Assembly: GCA_024036415.1 (NCBI GenBank)
Contig: JAMWET010000464.1
Span: 62,001-126,000 of the forward strand
Origin: Prochilodus magdalenae
Taxonomy: Eukaryota > Chordata > Actinopteri > Characiformes > Prochilodontidae
Direction of reading: 5' to 3'
Length of the DNA stretch: 64,000 bases
Positions 38,101-48,327 of this stretch are shown here, one piece after another (the stretch's first letter is position 1; each line of letters opens with the position of its first letter). A program made the translations under genes and the position numbers. Below the pieces are notes generated by a model, which had not been told where the DNA came from, did not search any database, and saw nothing but the letters and a program-made list of their open reading frames with translations.

Positions 38101-41100
38101 CAGGATCACCTGGAACAGCTTATTAAGTGAGGTGCACCCTTGGTGGTGTGTTTGTTAGAGTAACTGTCTCAGATCAGTGGTGGATGAGGCACGCTAACAC
38201 TGTGATTGAGTTAAGGTAAAGATACCCAGTGTAAAATATTTCTCCAGTAAAAGCAGAAGTTTCTTCCTTTAGAACTCTACTTATTGTGGCTCTAATGTCC
38301 TTTTAGCGTTTTTGAAACAAGACTCTTAATCAATTCATTTTGGGTAGAAAGACACTGGTGTTACTCTCAGTCCACCAATCTTTTAATAGAAGGTCATTAA
38401 TTAGTCTGACACTGATGTCTATAAAAATTTTCATAAGCACAGGACACTGAAGGAGAACAGTTTCTATTAGGTAGAACCAAGCTCTATTCAACAGGTCAAA
38501 ACAAGCCTAAAACAAAGTGACGCTGTGCCCTGATTATTGCACTTGGTTTGCACTTCTTTCATTTTGACATATTACATTTAATGCACACATAAGCCAAACG
38601 ATTTTATTCATACATGGCCTTGGTTGGTGTGGCTACGGGATAACACCACTATCTGCCAGGGACCTACCACCATATGTGGGAGACAGGGGTTTGATTTCCA
38701 GTTTTGGTAACTAAGCTGTGCTACACCATTAAGAGTCTTTGTGCAAGACTACATTGGCCTACCTGTAATATGAATAACCATGTAAGTTGCTCTGCATAAG
38801 AGCATCAGCCAAATGTAAATAACAGATCTGTCCAGATCTGAGTTAAAATAAAATGTCCCCCAAAACGGAAATATTTAAGTACAGATACATCACCACTCTG
38901 TCACTGTCCACTCTCCATTCTAGGTTAATCGCTAACCCTACAAGACTTGTTAACTTGTCTTTTTTGGAATTGTGGAATAACAGCAATGGCAAAACTAATA
39001 CCTTAAGGGGGAACAAAATAATTCACAGTAGTGGTGACAGGAACCAGATGACCACCTCTAACAGCTCCCTCAAATCCATAGTTATTACACTAGATGGCTG
39101 TGAATGCGTTGCCTTATGTCTCAGAGACTGCTTTACGGTACTGGTGCAGGGTCAGTCTAACGTATTTTAAACAATGTAGTTTATTCCATGATGGAGAGAT
39201 ACATAAATGATGTTCTTTGGAAGTAGAATTATGTTCTGATGGACCATTATTTCACCATCAGGACATTACAAGGCACATGTTTTGGGTTGTACATAAAATG
39301 GCTATATTTGAATTGTAAACGCTGAGGTTCCAATTAAATTAAGCCTTGATCTCAAGAATCTTATAAAACATAAAAAAGTGTTTTGTTTAACCTTCTGTTC
39401 TGTTTTATTGTAGACAGTTTTTAGGAGCCACTTGTGGTTAGCCTAACGACATGCATGTCTCTCAAAGTCTAAACAGATTTGGCTTATCGGAGCCACCTAG
39501 CTGGAAATAGAGCAGTTTTCCACGAAGGTCCACTGTTATATAATTATCACAAACTGCTAAATATAACAACTGAACTGAAGCTGAGGAATATGCTTTAAGA
39601 CATAGTGCTTCCCTTTTACATCACTGGCATAGTTCTAAATGCCAAAGCTTGTCACCTGACAAAAGAGATATTATAGGCTCATGCTTTATTACCTTTAATG
39701 ACTTCCATGCATATGCATCACCCTCTGGCCACAAAGGAGTGTCACATTCTTTCAAAGAGAAGCATCTGGAAGAATGCAGATTATGTTGGTTCTAGTTTTA
39801 ACTAATTCATCAATTCGGTAACTCACTAAACCAGTGGTGGACATTAGTTAAGTAAATGTAATTGGTTTGTGCACTTTAAATAGTGATTTGATGTGTCTGT
39901 ACTAAAGTATTTCCTTTCTGGGGGACTTTTTAAATTAACTCCACTACATGCAAAGTCAAATATCTTACTTTTTACTTTAACATTACATAAAATGTGTTTC
40001 CTTTTGACTTATATGTGCATAAAACCTAACACAGCAAAATGAAAGAACTGCAATGTGAACCCACCAATCAGGGCACAGCATGTTCTTTGTTTTGAACTTG
40101 TTGTCAGCCTATTGGACAGAGCTTAGTTCTACTTAATGGAAAGTGTTCTCATTCAGTGTTTTGTGTGTATGATCATTTTAATAGACATCAGTGTCAGACT
40201 AATTAATGACCTTCTGTTAAAAGATTTGTGGACCAAGAGTGACACGTGTCTCTTTTCACCTAAAATGACTAGGTTAAGAATCTTAAGAGCCAAAAGTAAC
40301 TGCTACTTTTACTCTCCATACTTAAGTGAAATATCTGAAGGCAATACATTTGTACTTTTACTCAAGTTTAGGGATGAACTTCAACTTTCACTGGAGGAAT
40401 ATTTTTACTTTGGTTATTTCTGCCTTAATTTAACTACATGGCTTTTGTACTTCATCCACCAATGCACTAAACTAAACTACTATACAGCTGCCACCACCAG
40501 TATGCATTTTGTCAATACTAATATCCCATAAGTAGTGGAATAGTTTTCTTGATTGGGGATCTTATTATGTTCTATAGGAAACTCGATGAGCTCTGTTTTG
40601 CTGTATGTTGGTCATGTACTGACAAAAATCACTTTTTAAAATGCCAAAGGGAAAGATGTTATTACAGAGCATTTTTATGAAAATAGCTCAAGCTGTCACT
40701 GGAATTCTCCCAGTAGTGCATGGTGGTTGGGCCATCTGGGGGTGCTATTAGAACCATGTGTTTTTCATTAACTTCCAGTTTTTCAGTTTTTTAGCATCAG
40801 GGATAAGAAGAAACAAAGCAAAGTAGTACACATATTCCTCCACTGCTAATTCACAACAGTGAATACTTGTAATTAAAAGCTGTGTTGACTAGAAATTGAA
40901 TCAATGAAAGGTGGACCTTTGCACAGCACTGTAGTAAAGCAGTTTCTTGATTAGCGTAACATCACTTTACAGATGATGCTGGCAGTCACTGAGTTTATGT
41001 AACACCATCTAACAGGTTGACCTTTAGATTGGCTTATATAACACCGAATTATGTATGTTATCTCTTTATCTTATCTGCATGTGACTAAAATCCTTTTTCT

Positions 41101-44100
41101 ATCTTCCAAATACTTTATTTTCTGGGACAATTTATATATAAATAAAGCTTTTGGCAAGCCTCAGATAAAAAAAAAAACATGAGGTTATGTTATTTACACA
41201 AATGTTGAGTGTAGTTCTTCTAACTCTGCATAACTCTTTCCCATCTGTTTGTTTGTGTTTAGAGGAGAAGATCAGTAAGAGGAGGGTGCATGTATTACTG
41301 GCATGCACATGGCTGTACGCTCTGTTATGGGCTTTATTCCCTTTGCTGGGCTGGGGCAGGTATGGCCCTGAGCCGTTTGGCCTGTCCTGCACGTTGGCCT
41401 GGGGTGAGATGAAGGAGCACAGCCCGTCCTTTGTTATCAGCATGTTCTCCATGAACCTGGCCATTCCAGCCATCATTATTATCTTCTGCTATTTTGCTAT
41501 TGCCCTCCGGCTCTATGTCTCCTACAAGTCTATGGACAACAGTAACCTCGTCCCCAACACGGTGAAGATGCAGCGCCGGCTCATGATTGTGAGTCAAAGT
41601 TTATCAGTCATGTGACTAACATATTTACATATGCTGTGACTACATTATGACATTATGATCAATTATTTAATTGATCAAATATATTTAGGTTCTTGAATTG
41701 GTTCTTAGGGTTAAGGCAAAAACTCCAAACTTAGTGGTTCTACTGGGCTCTCAGTGGCCTTTCACTGATTTATGCATCATACACTGTCATACCAAAGCTT
41801 TATATCTCTGAAATTATATCAGTATTAATGTAGCAAGATTTTATTTCTGTATTTTAGACCATTTCTACCATTGTATTCATCATAAACTTGTCAACACAAT
41901 ACGAGAGGTTAGTTGGTGTTTTCAAAAGATATAATATAACAATAGCAGAAACAGATGGAAGCACAAGGCTTAGAGATGACATTAATACAATAAACACATT
42001 CAAAAAAACATTTTACTCAAAAACAAATTTGATACAGTTATCCATATTTTTCTTAGGACACATGGTATCATGTACTCAATCAAAACATGTAGTTCAAAAC
42101 TTTGGTGCAAGCTGGATTATGGTCCCTAAGTCTTTAGAAACTGACCACAGAATGAAGCTTTGTGTTGGTCATACCAATCTCCTAACCTAGACTCCAATGA
42201 AAGCATATTGATTGAGCGGAAGTAGAGTGTCCATAAGCGATGGCCAAGGACTCTGAAGGATCTGGAATTAATGATCCTTTTTGTAGCCTTAGCATTATAA
42301 GAGAAGATACATGTTACCTTGGCACCAACAATGCCTGTAACATGTGTACTTTTGAGCAAAACGTTTTCTTTTTCTCTTTCCTCTTTTCTTTTACTTTGAA
42401 CTATTTTACATAACAATTATCAACTTTAACAAAGACTAAAACACAAACAACATGATGTATAGCCTCCCATGTCTATCTTAGCCAAGGTTGCAAAGAATTC
42501 TGTATTGTGTTGGACAGCTATGCATTATCAGTGAGAATGAAAACCTCAGGATGTGTCTACCACTAACAATGCAGAGTGAATCATCACATTGCACAGATGC
42601 CTTCAGCTGACTGTGAATTCAGTTTCTAGACATATAGTCTGCAACCCCAGGAGAAAAAGGCATACTTAACTTAGACTTAGTATACATCCTTCCACTTATG
42701 ATTTATGTACTGAAAGTATGCTATTTTATATAATAATTGTACAATGCTAAATATAAATCATTATATAGTCACTGTCCAAAGAAAAACAGGTATCTCCAAA
42801 ATGGCAACTTTACAGGAGAGGCCAAAAACCTCATTTAATTTGAATAGAAGTCAATGGAACCAGATGTCCTTGCAATTGGTTTTGGGCCATTTCTGTTGGT
42901 TCATTCTTTATGAAATCTCCACACAGAGTAAATAGCAGCTCATGTGATCGAACGAGGCGTAAAAGTAAAAATCAACAAAAATGGAGATACATGTTTTTCT
43001 TTGGACAGCGACGATATTCAAAATAGACTTAAATAGATGTAATTGTACCATATGGAGACCTAATTAAGATTGACTTAAAGGTACTAAAGCACATATTAAG
43101 TACACACTAAAGTACATTAAAATATACAGTACCTTGTTTTTACTTAATGTTGTATATATAATAGTTTCACGTTTTACCTGGTTAAACTAGCAGTTTTGTC
43201 AGGTATGAAACTATTCATATCAGCAGTTTAATTCACTACCAGGGATGACAAAATCCAAATCTGGAATTTCTAGGTTCATACTTAAAGGCTCTGCTATTAA
43301 TCTTAAGTATCAGAGTATTCCTGATGGGTCATCCTAGAGTGGGCCATAGACTAAGTGATCCTGTAATGATATGTAGTGAACATCTGATGATTCTTTAGTT
43401 GAGCCCAGTCTGCCTCTTCTCATCTGTATTATATTTATTCGATACATGTAATGTAGCATGTACTCGTGACAGTGGTTTTGCATAATCCCTTTGTATGATT
43501 ATTTTGAAAGACTTTATTAGTCTTCTGTTATGTGAAAGAAGATATTCTGGTGTTCAGCATGTCAGTACCCTTTTTATTCTAGGAACATGAACTACAAATT
43601 ACTGGCATCAAACACATCACCTCTTTCAACCGTTTTTTTAATCATTGTAGAATGATTGTTTAAGATCCACAAATTTTTTGTGAGTATTTAGTTCCAGTCA
43701 AAATGGTATAACCCCCATTGCAAATGGGGTTTATTAGCAACATTTACAAACTGTCAGCTGTTTGCAATAAACCAATCAAACACAAGCAATTTTTTATAGG
43801 TTATGTAACAAATGGCTCCTCTAAATTGAACACAAAATGTCTATTTCAGTGACTACTGCAGTCTCAGAATTATTTAACCCCCTAAATAGAAATCAGGTAT
43901 TGCTTTTCAAATCGGGTATTGCTTTTCAAATCAGGTATTGCCTCGAGTACCCCTGTTGCAACAAATCAAGAGCTTCATTCGTAACATAAGGTGTGTTTGA
44001 GATAAACAAAAAAAATCAAAAATCTGGACTAGCTAGGGGTTTGTTGACTGCTGATTGCATGTTAGAAAATAAAGCCAAGAGAAAAATAATTCAAGAGAGT

Positions 44101-46707
44101 TGTCCAGGTTGAGAAAATATACAATTGTCTACTACAAAAAAAAAAAAAAATACACAAAGACAGCAAAGGCACAGAATGTTCCTAGTGACACAGTTGGAAG
44201 CATACTTCCCAGGTTACAGGAACACTGGCTACACTACTTGAACATGGCAGAAAGATGGAACTATCGCTGGCTGCAGAAAGTCTAAAACTCTCTAGTGACT
44301 CCAAAATACCTGCAGCAAGATTTAATGGCAGCAGGAACTGAGGTTTCAGTTTACACAGTAAAGCACAGACTACACACAGAAGGTCTTCATTCTGAATCTC
44401 AAGACATACTCCTGTACTGACCCAAATACATTAAAAGTCAGTTTCAATATGCTCAAAAGTTTTGGGATTCTGTTCTGTGGAACAGTGAAAGAAAAAAACT
44501 GAAACTATGGATCAGTGGGATGCCTGAATAAGGAAGACTGAAGGATACGGTGAAAAGTATACCCTGCAGTGATGCCCTGGGGCTGCTTTGCTTCCTTTGA
44601 CACTGAAAACCTGCAGCATCTGGAGGGCAACATGGATTCAATCAAGCATCTGGAAATCCTAGGAGAAAGCTGGGATTGGGCATCATTGGACCTTCCAACA
44701 GGACCTTGATCTCAAGCATACCTCACCTCACCAGGGGTTAGTTTTAGGAGAAGTCATGGAGGATTCTGGAGTGGCAGTCACAGTTGCCTGACTTGAACCC
44801 CATAGTCAATTTTAGTAGCATTTGAAGAAGCACATAATCCCAAGTATATTAGTAATCTGGAGGTTACTGCACATGAGGAAAGGGCTATGATTTCTCAGGA
44901 ACGCTGTCAGAAGCTGGTGTCTGGTTACACATTATGTTTGCATTAGGTTATAACAGCAAAAAGGGGCTCTGCTATGTACCAAAGATGCATATTGTGAAGG
45001 GGTTGGATAAATCTGAGACTGGCATTTTGTGTTGAGTTTGGAGAGCCCACTTGTTATAGTAGTTGTCTATTTAATTTGTTCTTGTTTGGTTGGTTATTTG
45101 CAAACAGCTAAAAGTTTGCACATTTTGCTAATAAACCTTTTTGCTATGGGGACAGAAAATTTGAAACTGAATAAACAAAATAAGAAACGGTCACAAAACT
45201 AAAGAAGAAGAACAGCAAAGTAAAGCAATCACACAGGGAATACACACTGCAAAGTTAGACCAGTGGATTGAAATACACTGAACAGAACAAGACACAGCCG
45301 AAACCAATGATTTCAGGACAGGGTTAAGAGATCAGATATGTTACGGGGCGGAGACCAGGGAGGAGCAGCCAGGCTAGTGGCACAAGGGAAGGGAAACAAA
45401 AGCAGAAAGACAGAAACAGAGCAAGGTTGTTACAAGCAAGGCATAGAAGATTTATTTTATTTATATATATATCTATGGGTGTCTTATAAAACTACTGTTT
45501 AAGTGTCGGGTGATAGTGAAATATAGTTTAAAATTTTAGTTGCATATCTAGTACTTTATTTACAGTATAATATGTTCCAAATTTAAAAGTAGTTTTTACA
45601 TTTCACCAATGTTTACAAATTACATACATAGCTACATTCACAAAAGCCCAACTGATTTCATTAAATAAATCTTTAATCTTGGGTTAATTACAATTTCAAA
45701 ACACCTAGACTGTTATAAAATAATAGATTTTGTATGTATTAAAGACAGAAGAGCTATTAACCTATGCAGGACATATGCAGGAGCAGCCTTGGTGGATATT
45801 GTACTCATAAGCATATTATGACATTAATAAAATGAATATATAAGTATGTTATGTAAGTGTAAACATTAAGTTTTTATTATGTTTTCATATTAAATACACA
45901 TTGGAAAAACACACTCACACACATGCACCAGTTTCATACAGAACATGTGGGCGTAAAGCTTCTGATTGGTACCTGAAACCGACATAAAAGCCTTAGTACA
46001 TCAGGTCATCAGAGTTCAACTCATGAGGGCCTTGCTAATTAACTAATGAGCTGAATTGTTTGTTTAATGAGGAACACGTTTTCAGTGCTGTGCCCAGCAA
46101 GGACGGAAGTCTAACACAAGGTATAGGAGGTAGTGACAACAGTTGAGCTACACAGTGTTCCTGGACACCTATATAGTGGAACACTGAGACAGCTAGACCT
46201 CATTAAGTGAGTGGAAGTACATAGTGGTTCAAGGTAGATGCATCTGCAGCATTCCTGATTCCCTGAACGAATGAAAGAGCTCCTTAAGCATGGCATCTTG
46301 TCTTGTTTTTGCAGGTCGCCATTCTGATCAGCGTTGGTTTCCTTGGTTGCTGGACACCCTATGGGATAGTGAGCTTGTGGTCTATCTACTCTTCAGATGC
46401 CTCTATCCCTCCTCATATCAGCATGCTGCCCTGCCTCTTTGCCAAGACTTCCACTGTATATAATCCCCTGATCTACTACACCTTCAGCAAGACTTTTAAA
46501 CAGGAAGTCAAGCAACTTCTCCGTCTGTGCGGCCCATCTGAGACCTACCTTGCCTCTCGACCAAATGATGGCACAGAGAACTCTATCTACCTGGTGTGTG
46601 AAAGGAACAAGCTCAAAGAGGATTTGTCGATGGAGCACTCGTTTGAAAAGAGCAGAGAGATTGAGACACAATTCAACTCAGTTCAATTCAATACAGTATA
46701 TCACTAG
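32065..46707 (+). CDS. Opsin B: OPN5-group non-visual opsin, four coding exons
   Basis: Exons 32065-32146, 37076-37369, 41263-41588 and 46315-46707 join into one frame of 364 codons plus stop, with GT-AG sites and the same intron phases (1, 1, 0) as opsin A. Landmarks in bovine numbering are GN in TM1, NLAVTD in TM2, C110, Y113, VRF at 134-136, E181 and C187 in YGPEPFGLSC, T188, CWTPY in TM6, K296 in LFAKTSTVYNP and NPLIYY. It should form a retinal pigment with E181 as counterion and couple to a G protein; the class is not deducible here. It is clearly the paralogue of opsin A, about 14 kb upstream on the same strand. The closest named group is OPN5, probably the fish opn6 to opn9 branch. The start could also be the ATG at 32077, which lines up better with opsin A. 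Confidence 0.93.
32266..32329. repeat. (GT)n/(GTGC)n low-complexity tract
   Basis: Imperfect GT repeat with GCGT and GGTGGT interruptions, starting about 120 bases into opsin B intron 1. The open frame that reads through it from exon 1 is not coding beyond the splice donor. Confidence 0.85.
32380..32700. repeat. Dispersed repeat with 'ccttcccaga' block
   Basis: Contains 'tagaaagccttcccagagga' and 'taccaacttcataataatgg', which match a repeat also seen at about 51060-51230 ('ataaagccttcccagaagag') and in a more worn state at about 60110-60260. The upstream part ('ttgtcaaaagtattaggacg') looks like the terminal phrase of a DNA transposon. It is non-coding; the class is uncertain. Confidence 0.55.
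32900..33328 (+). mobile_element. LINE 3' end with (TTATC)n tail
   Basis: Starts with a coding scrap reading SFLPAAVRLYNQHCSQRT, typical of the last residues of a fish LINE ORF2. This is followed by a 3' region containing 'aatttccccactgtggaact' and 'aataaaagattatcttatc', and it ends in several TTATC units. Everything 5' of the ORF2 end is missing, as is usual for target-primed 5' truncation. Confidence 0.65.
37076..37369 (+). CDS. Opsin B exon 2 (TM1 to cytoplasmic end of TM3)
   Basis: Flanked by acceptor TTTAG and donor GTGAGT, phase 1 at both ends, and 294 bases as in opsin A. It encodes AILSIMGN of TM1, a loop YKRSSLLKPPE, NLAVTDLG of TM2, extracellular loop 1 with HAW and an N-A-T glycosylation sequon directly before C110, and TM3 ending IVRF. 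Position 90, lysine in UV-sensing OPN5, is Tyr in a SMYP motif. Confidence 0.95.
38175..38300 (+). repeat. hAT-type non-autonomous element, 5' end
   Basis: Begins 'cagtggtggatgaggcac' and continues 'agatacccagtgtaaaatat', 'tctccagtaaaagcagaagt' and 'tttagaactctact'. This is a degraded copy of the fish repeat beginning 'cagtggtggatgaagtac'. The distal end is not recognised. Confidence 0.5.
38614..38825 (+). mobile_element. tRNA-related SINE
   Basis: The head has a possible A box around 'tggttggtgtggctacgggat' positions and a B-box-like 'gggtttgatttcc', about 70 bases apart. The tail carries 'taagttgctctgcataagag' and 'catcagccaaatgtaaat', the common tail of fish SINEs ('taagtcgctctggataagag'). 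It is a worn copy with no adjacent poly(A). Sense orientation relative to opsin B. Confidence 0.6.
39831..40466. mobile_element. hAT-type non-autonomous element with inverted ends
   Basis: Starts 'ccagtggtggacattagtta' and ends with 'tacttcatccaccaatgcac', which is the reverse complement of a 'gtgcattggtggatgaagta' end. The interior has 'tactccactacatg'-like and 'tacttttactcaagt' phrases typical of this widespread fish family. The open frame at 40136-40531 lies inside it and is not a gene. Confidence 0.6.
41263..41588 (+). CDS. Opsin B exon 3 (intracellular loop 2 to loop 3)
   Basis: Acceptor TTTAG precedes 41263 and donor GTGAGT is at 41589; the exon enters in phase 1 and leaves in phase 0. 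It encodes a basic loop 2 (KEKISKRR), TM4 ending in LLGWG, extracellular loop 2 with E181, C187 and T188, TM5 with its Pro and Tyr, and loop 3 (VKMQRRLMI). Thr at 188 matches the residue found in bistable UV OPN5; opsin A has Ser there. Confidence 0.95.
42774..43017. mobile_element. Short inverted-repeat (MITE-like) element, copy 2
   Basis: A non-coding element of about 240 bases whose first roughly 35 bases ('gtcactgtccaaagaaaaac' and on to 'gtatctcca') recur as a near-perfect reverse complement at its end ('tggagatacatgtttttctt' then 'tggacagcgac'). It matches the element at 31148 along its length, and a 5'-truncated third copy lies at 53818. The internal sequence is unrelated to any transposase I recognise. 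Confidence 0.8.
43696..45165 (+). mobile_element. Complete but decayed Tc1-like transposon
   Basis: The left end ('ggtttattagcaacatttac', 'cagctgtttgcaataaacca') is matched by an inverted right end ('tttgcaaacagctaaaagtt', 'attttgctaataaacctttt'), giving terminal inverted repeats of about 75 bases. The interior of roughly 1.3 kb reads in broken frames as a Tc1-like transposase: VTPKYLQQDLMAAG (HTH), a DALGLLCF block near 44568-44592 and LPDLNPI near 44787-44807. Stops throughout show it is dead. It sits in sense orientation in opsin B intron 3. A 19-base unit is triplicated inside it at 43890-43942. Confidence 0.75.
46315..46707 (+). CDS. Opsin B exon 4 (TM6, TM7, C-tail)
   Basis: Preceded by TTGTTTTTGCAG and read in phase 0 to the TAG at 46705-46707. 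It encodes AILISVGFLGCWTPY of TM6, TM7 with K296 in FAKTSTVYNP, NPLIYY and helix 8 (KTFKQEVKQLL). A single cysteine (RLCGP) stands where opsin A has CCWC. The remaining tail of about 60 residues is acidic and Ser/Thr-bearing and is not alignable with opsin A. Confidence 0.95.
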   Translation, partial: VAILISVGFLGCWTPYGIVSLWSIYSSDASIPPHISMLPCLFAKTSTVYNPLIYYTFSKTFKQEVKQLLRLCGPSETYLASRPNDGTENSIYLVCERNKLKEDLSMEHSFEKSREIETQFNSVQFNTVYH

Positions 46708-47098
46708 CTTTAGAACTTTTGAGATGTGGTCATTGCACTCAAATCAAGAATAGTAGAGTCGGCAAGGTTTGCATCAGCTGAGATTTTTGTTTTTATTTGT
46801 ACAAAGGGAAAAAAACAACTCTACAATTCAAGGATTAAAGAAATTGGACTTCAGATAACCAGACCCAATCCTCAAACAAATCAAGATAGTATTGAGGGAG
46901 TAAGAATTACTTATTTTTTCCTCCCAGTTTAGTCAGTTTCATATGGATCAATAAGTCTGCACTGTCAGAAAACAGCAAGGTTCAAACATGTAGGTTCAAA
47001 GGTACAACAATAGTCTTAAGGTCTGATTGTATATGATGCGTTTTTCTCAGGGGAACGGTACATATCTGTACCTGTAATATTTAAAACAGAACAATAAA
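46708..47098 (+). terminator. Opsin B 3' untranslated region with candidate poly(A) signal
   Basis: AATAAA at 47093-47098, overlapping AATAAAG, lies 386 bases after the stop codon. This gives a plausible short 3' UTR. No competing perfect hexamer is seen before it. Confidence 0.45.
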
Positions 47099-48181
47099 AT
47101 AAAGAGCTTGGAGTCAAGACAGGGTATATAGAATCATTTTAGCAGCTAGCAAAATAAAAAAGCAAAGAAGCATGGTATGATTATGAACATGAGGAGTACC
47201 ACCCAGTTTGGACATGATCAAAAATGGACACTGTTTAAGCCATATCATCACTATGACACCCATGAGATTAAATAGTTACAAGTCAAATCATCTCTGCTTT
47301 TATTAAACAGCACTGGTGACTGTTGTGTTCGTCTGCACCAAATACGCTTGTGCTGACAAACAATTTACCAACAATTCAGTTTCTCATGCTATTTGCTAAA
47401 TTGTAATCTGTTGTATTGTGTTGTATTGTTACTGTGCAGACTTTCAGATGAAATGGTCATTATTGTCTTTATTGTATATAATTTAATCTAATTTAATAAT
47501 AGCAGCTGGCTTTTATGACAAATGAACCAATATAAATGGTCCAAATTACCATTAATACCAAAATAATTTACATAAACCTGCAGTGAAGGTTAAGAATGAT
47601 TTCCATTTCTTCTATTTTGGAGATATAAGATTTTGTTTCAGCAGCAACAAGTTGGACTGTTTTTACCAGAGGAGGTCTTGTAGTGTGATTTGTGCACAAT
47701 TAGGCATTCATACAGGATAGGATGTGGTTATGTTCTCAACAGCATACTATTAGCATACTGTATACTGCATAGTGGTCTTCATCAGCAGTGTACTGTACAG
47801 TCTCTAGTGCCCGACAAAAGCTGCATGGCATACTACAGTTAAGAGGTGGGACCAGCCTACCAGAACAGAACAGAATTGTCTAAAGACCTTCCAAGTTCTG
47901 CTTAGCAACCATTGCTAGCCACTTTTCAGTGTGTATGTTTATATGTGCCTGGGTAACTTAAGAAAACACCCCATACATGTAAGGGGTCAGCCTGTGCTGC
48001 CGGCCATCAGCAGAGGGTGATGGCGGTGAGGCACTGATAATTCAGGGAACTCAAAATCCCAGAGTTCCCAGGGGTGATCACTGCCAATCAGGCTCACCTG
48101 GTGACACAGGATTTAAGGGTGGGGCAAGCAACACTGCTTTGTCACATCTTTGATTCAGTGTGGCTGGTAAAGTACTTGTGT

Positions 48182-48291
48182 GAAAAGAAAAGAAAAGAAA
48201 AGAAAAGAAAAGAAAAGAAAGGAAAAGAAAAGAAAAGAAAGGTAACGAAATAAAGTAAAGTAAAAGAAAAGAAAAGAAAAGAAAAGAAAGG

Positions 48292-48322
<31 letters not shown>

Positions 48323-48327
48323 GAAAA
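48182..48327. repeat. (AAAAG)n microsatellite
   Basis: About 145 bases of AAAAG pentamers with a few AAAGG or TAAAG variants, strongly purine-only on the + strand. The minus-strand open frame of Phe, Leu and Ser is a repeat artefact. Confidence 0.95.

Larger units (their letters stand above)
37370..41262 (+). other. Opsin B intron 2
   Basis: A 3.9 kb phase-1 intron. It contains two fragments of a hAT-type non-autonomous repeat and a SINE-like element, listed separately. No additional exon is seen. Confidence 0.8.
41589..46314 (+). other. Opsin B intron 3
   Basis: A 4.7 kb phase-0 intron (only 0.68 kb in opsin A). Almost 1.7 kb of the difference is explained by the two transposons listed at 42774 and 43696. 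The rest is AT-rich unique sequence. Confidence 0.8.

Noticed and set aside
40136..40531. 131-codon + strand open frame in opsin B intron 2
   Set aside because: It lies inside a hAT-type non-autonomous repeat and shows no protein family features.
41132..41597. Two minus-strand open frames over opsin B exon 3
   Set aside because: Shadows of the coding exon on the opposite strand; no independent support.
46393..46671. Minus-strand open frame over opsin B exon 4
   Set aside because: Shadow of the real exon, which has splice sites and conserved TM7 motifs.
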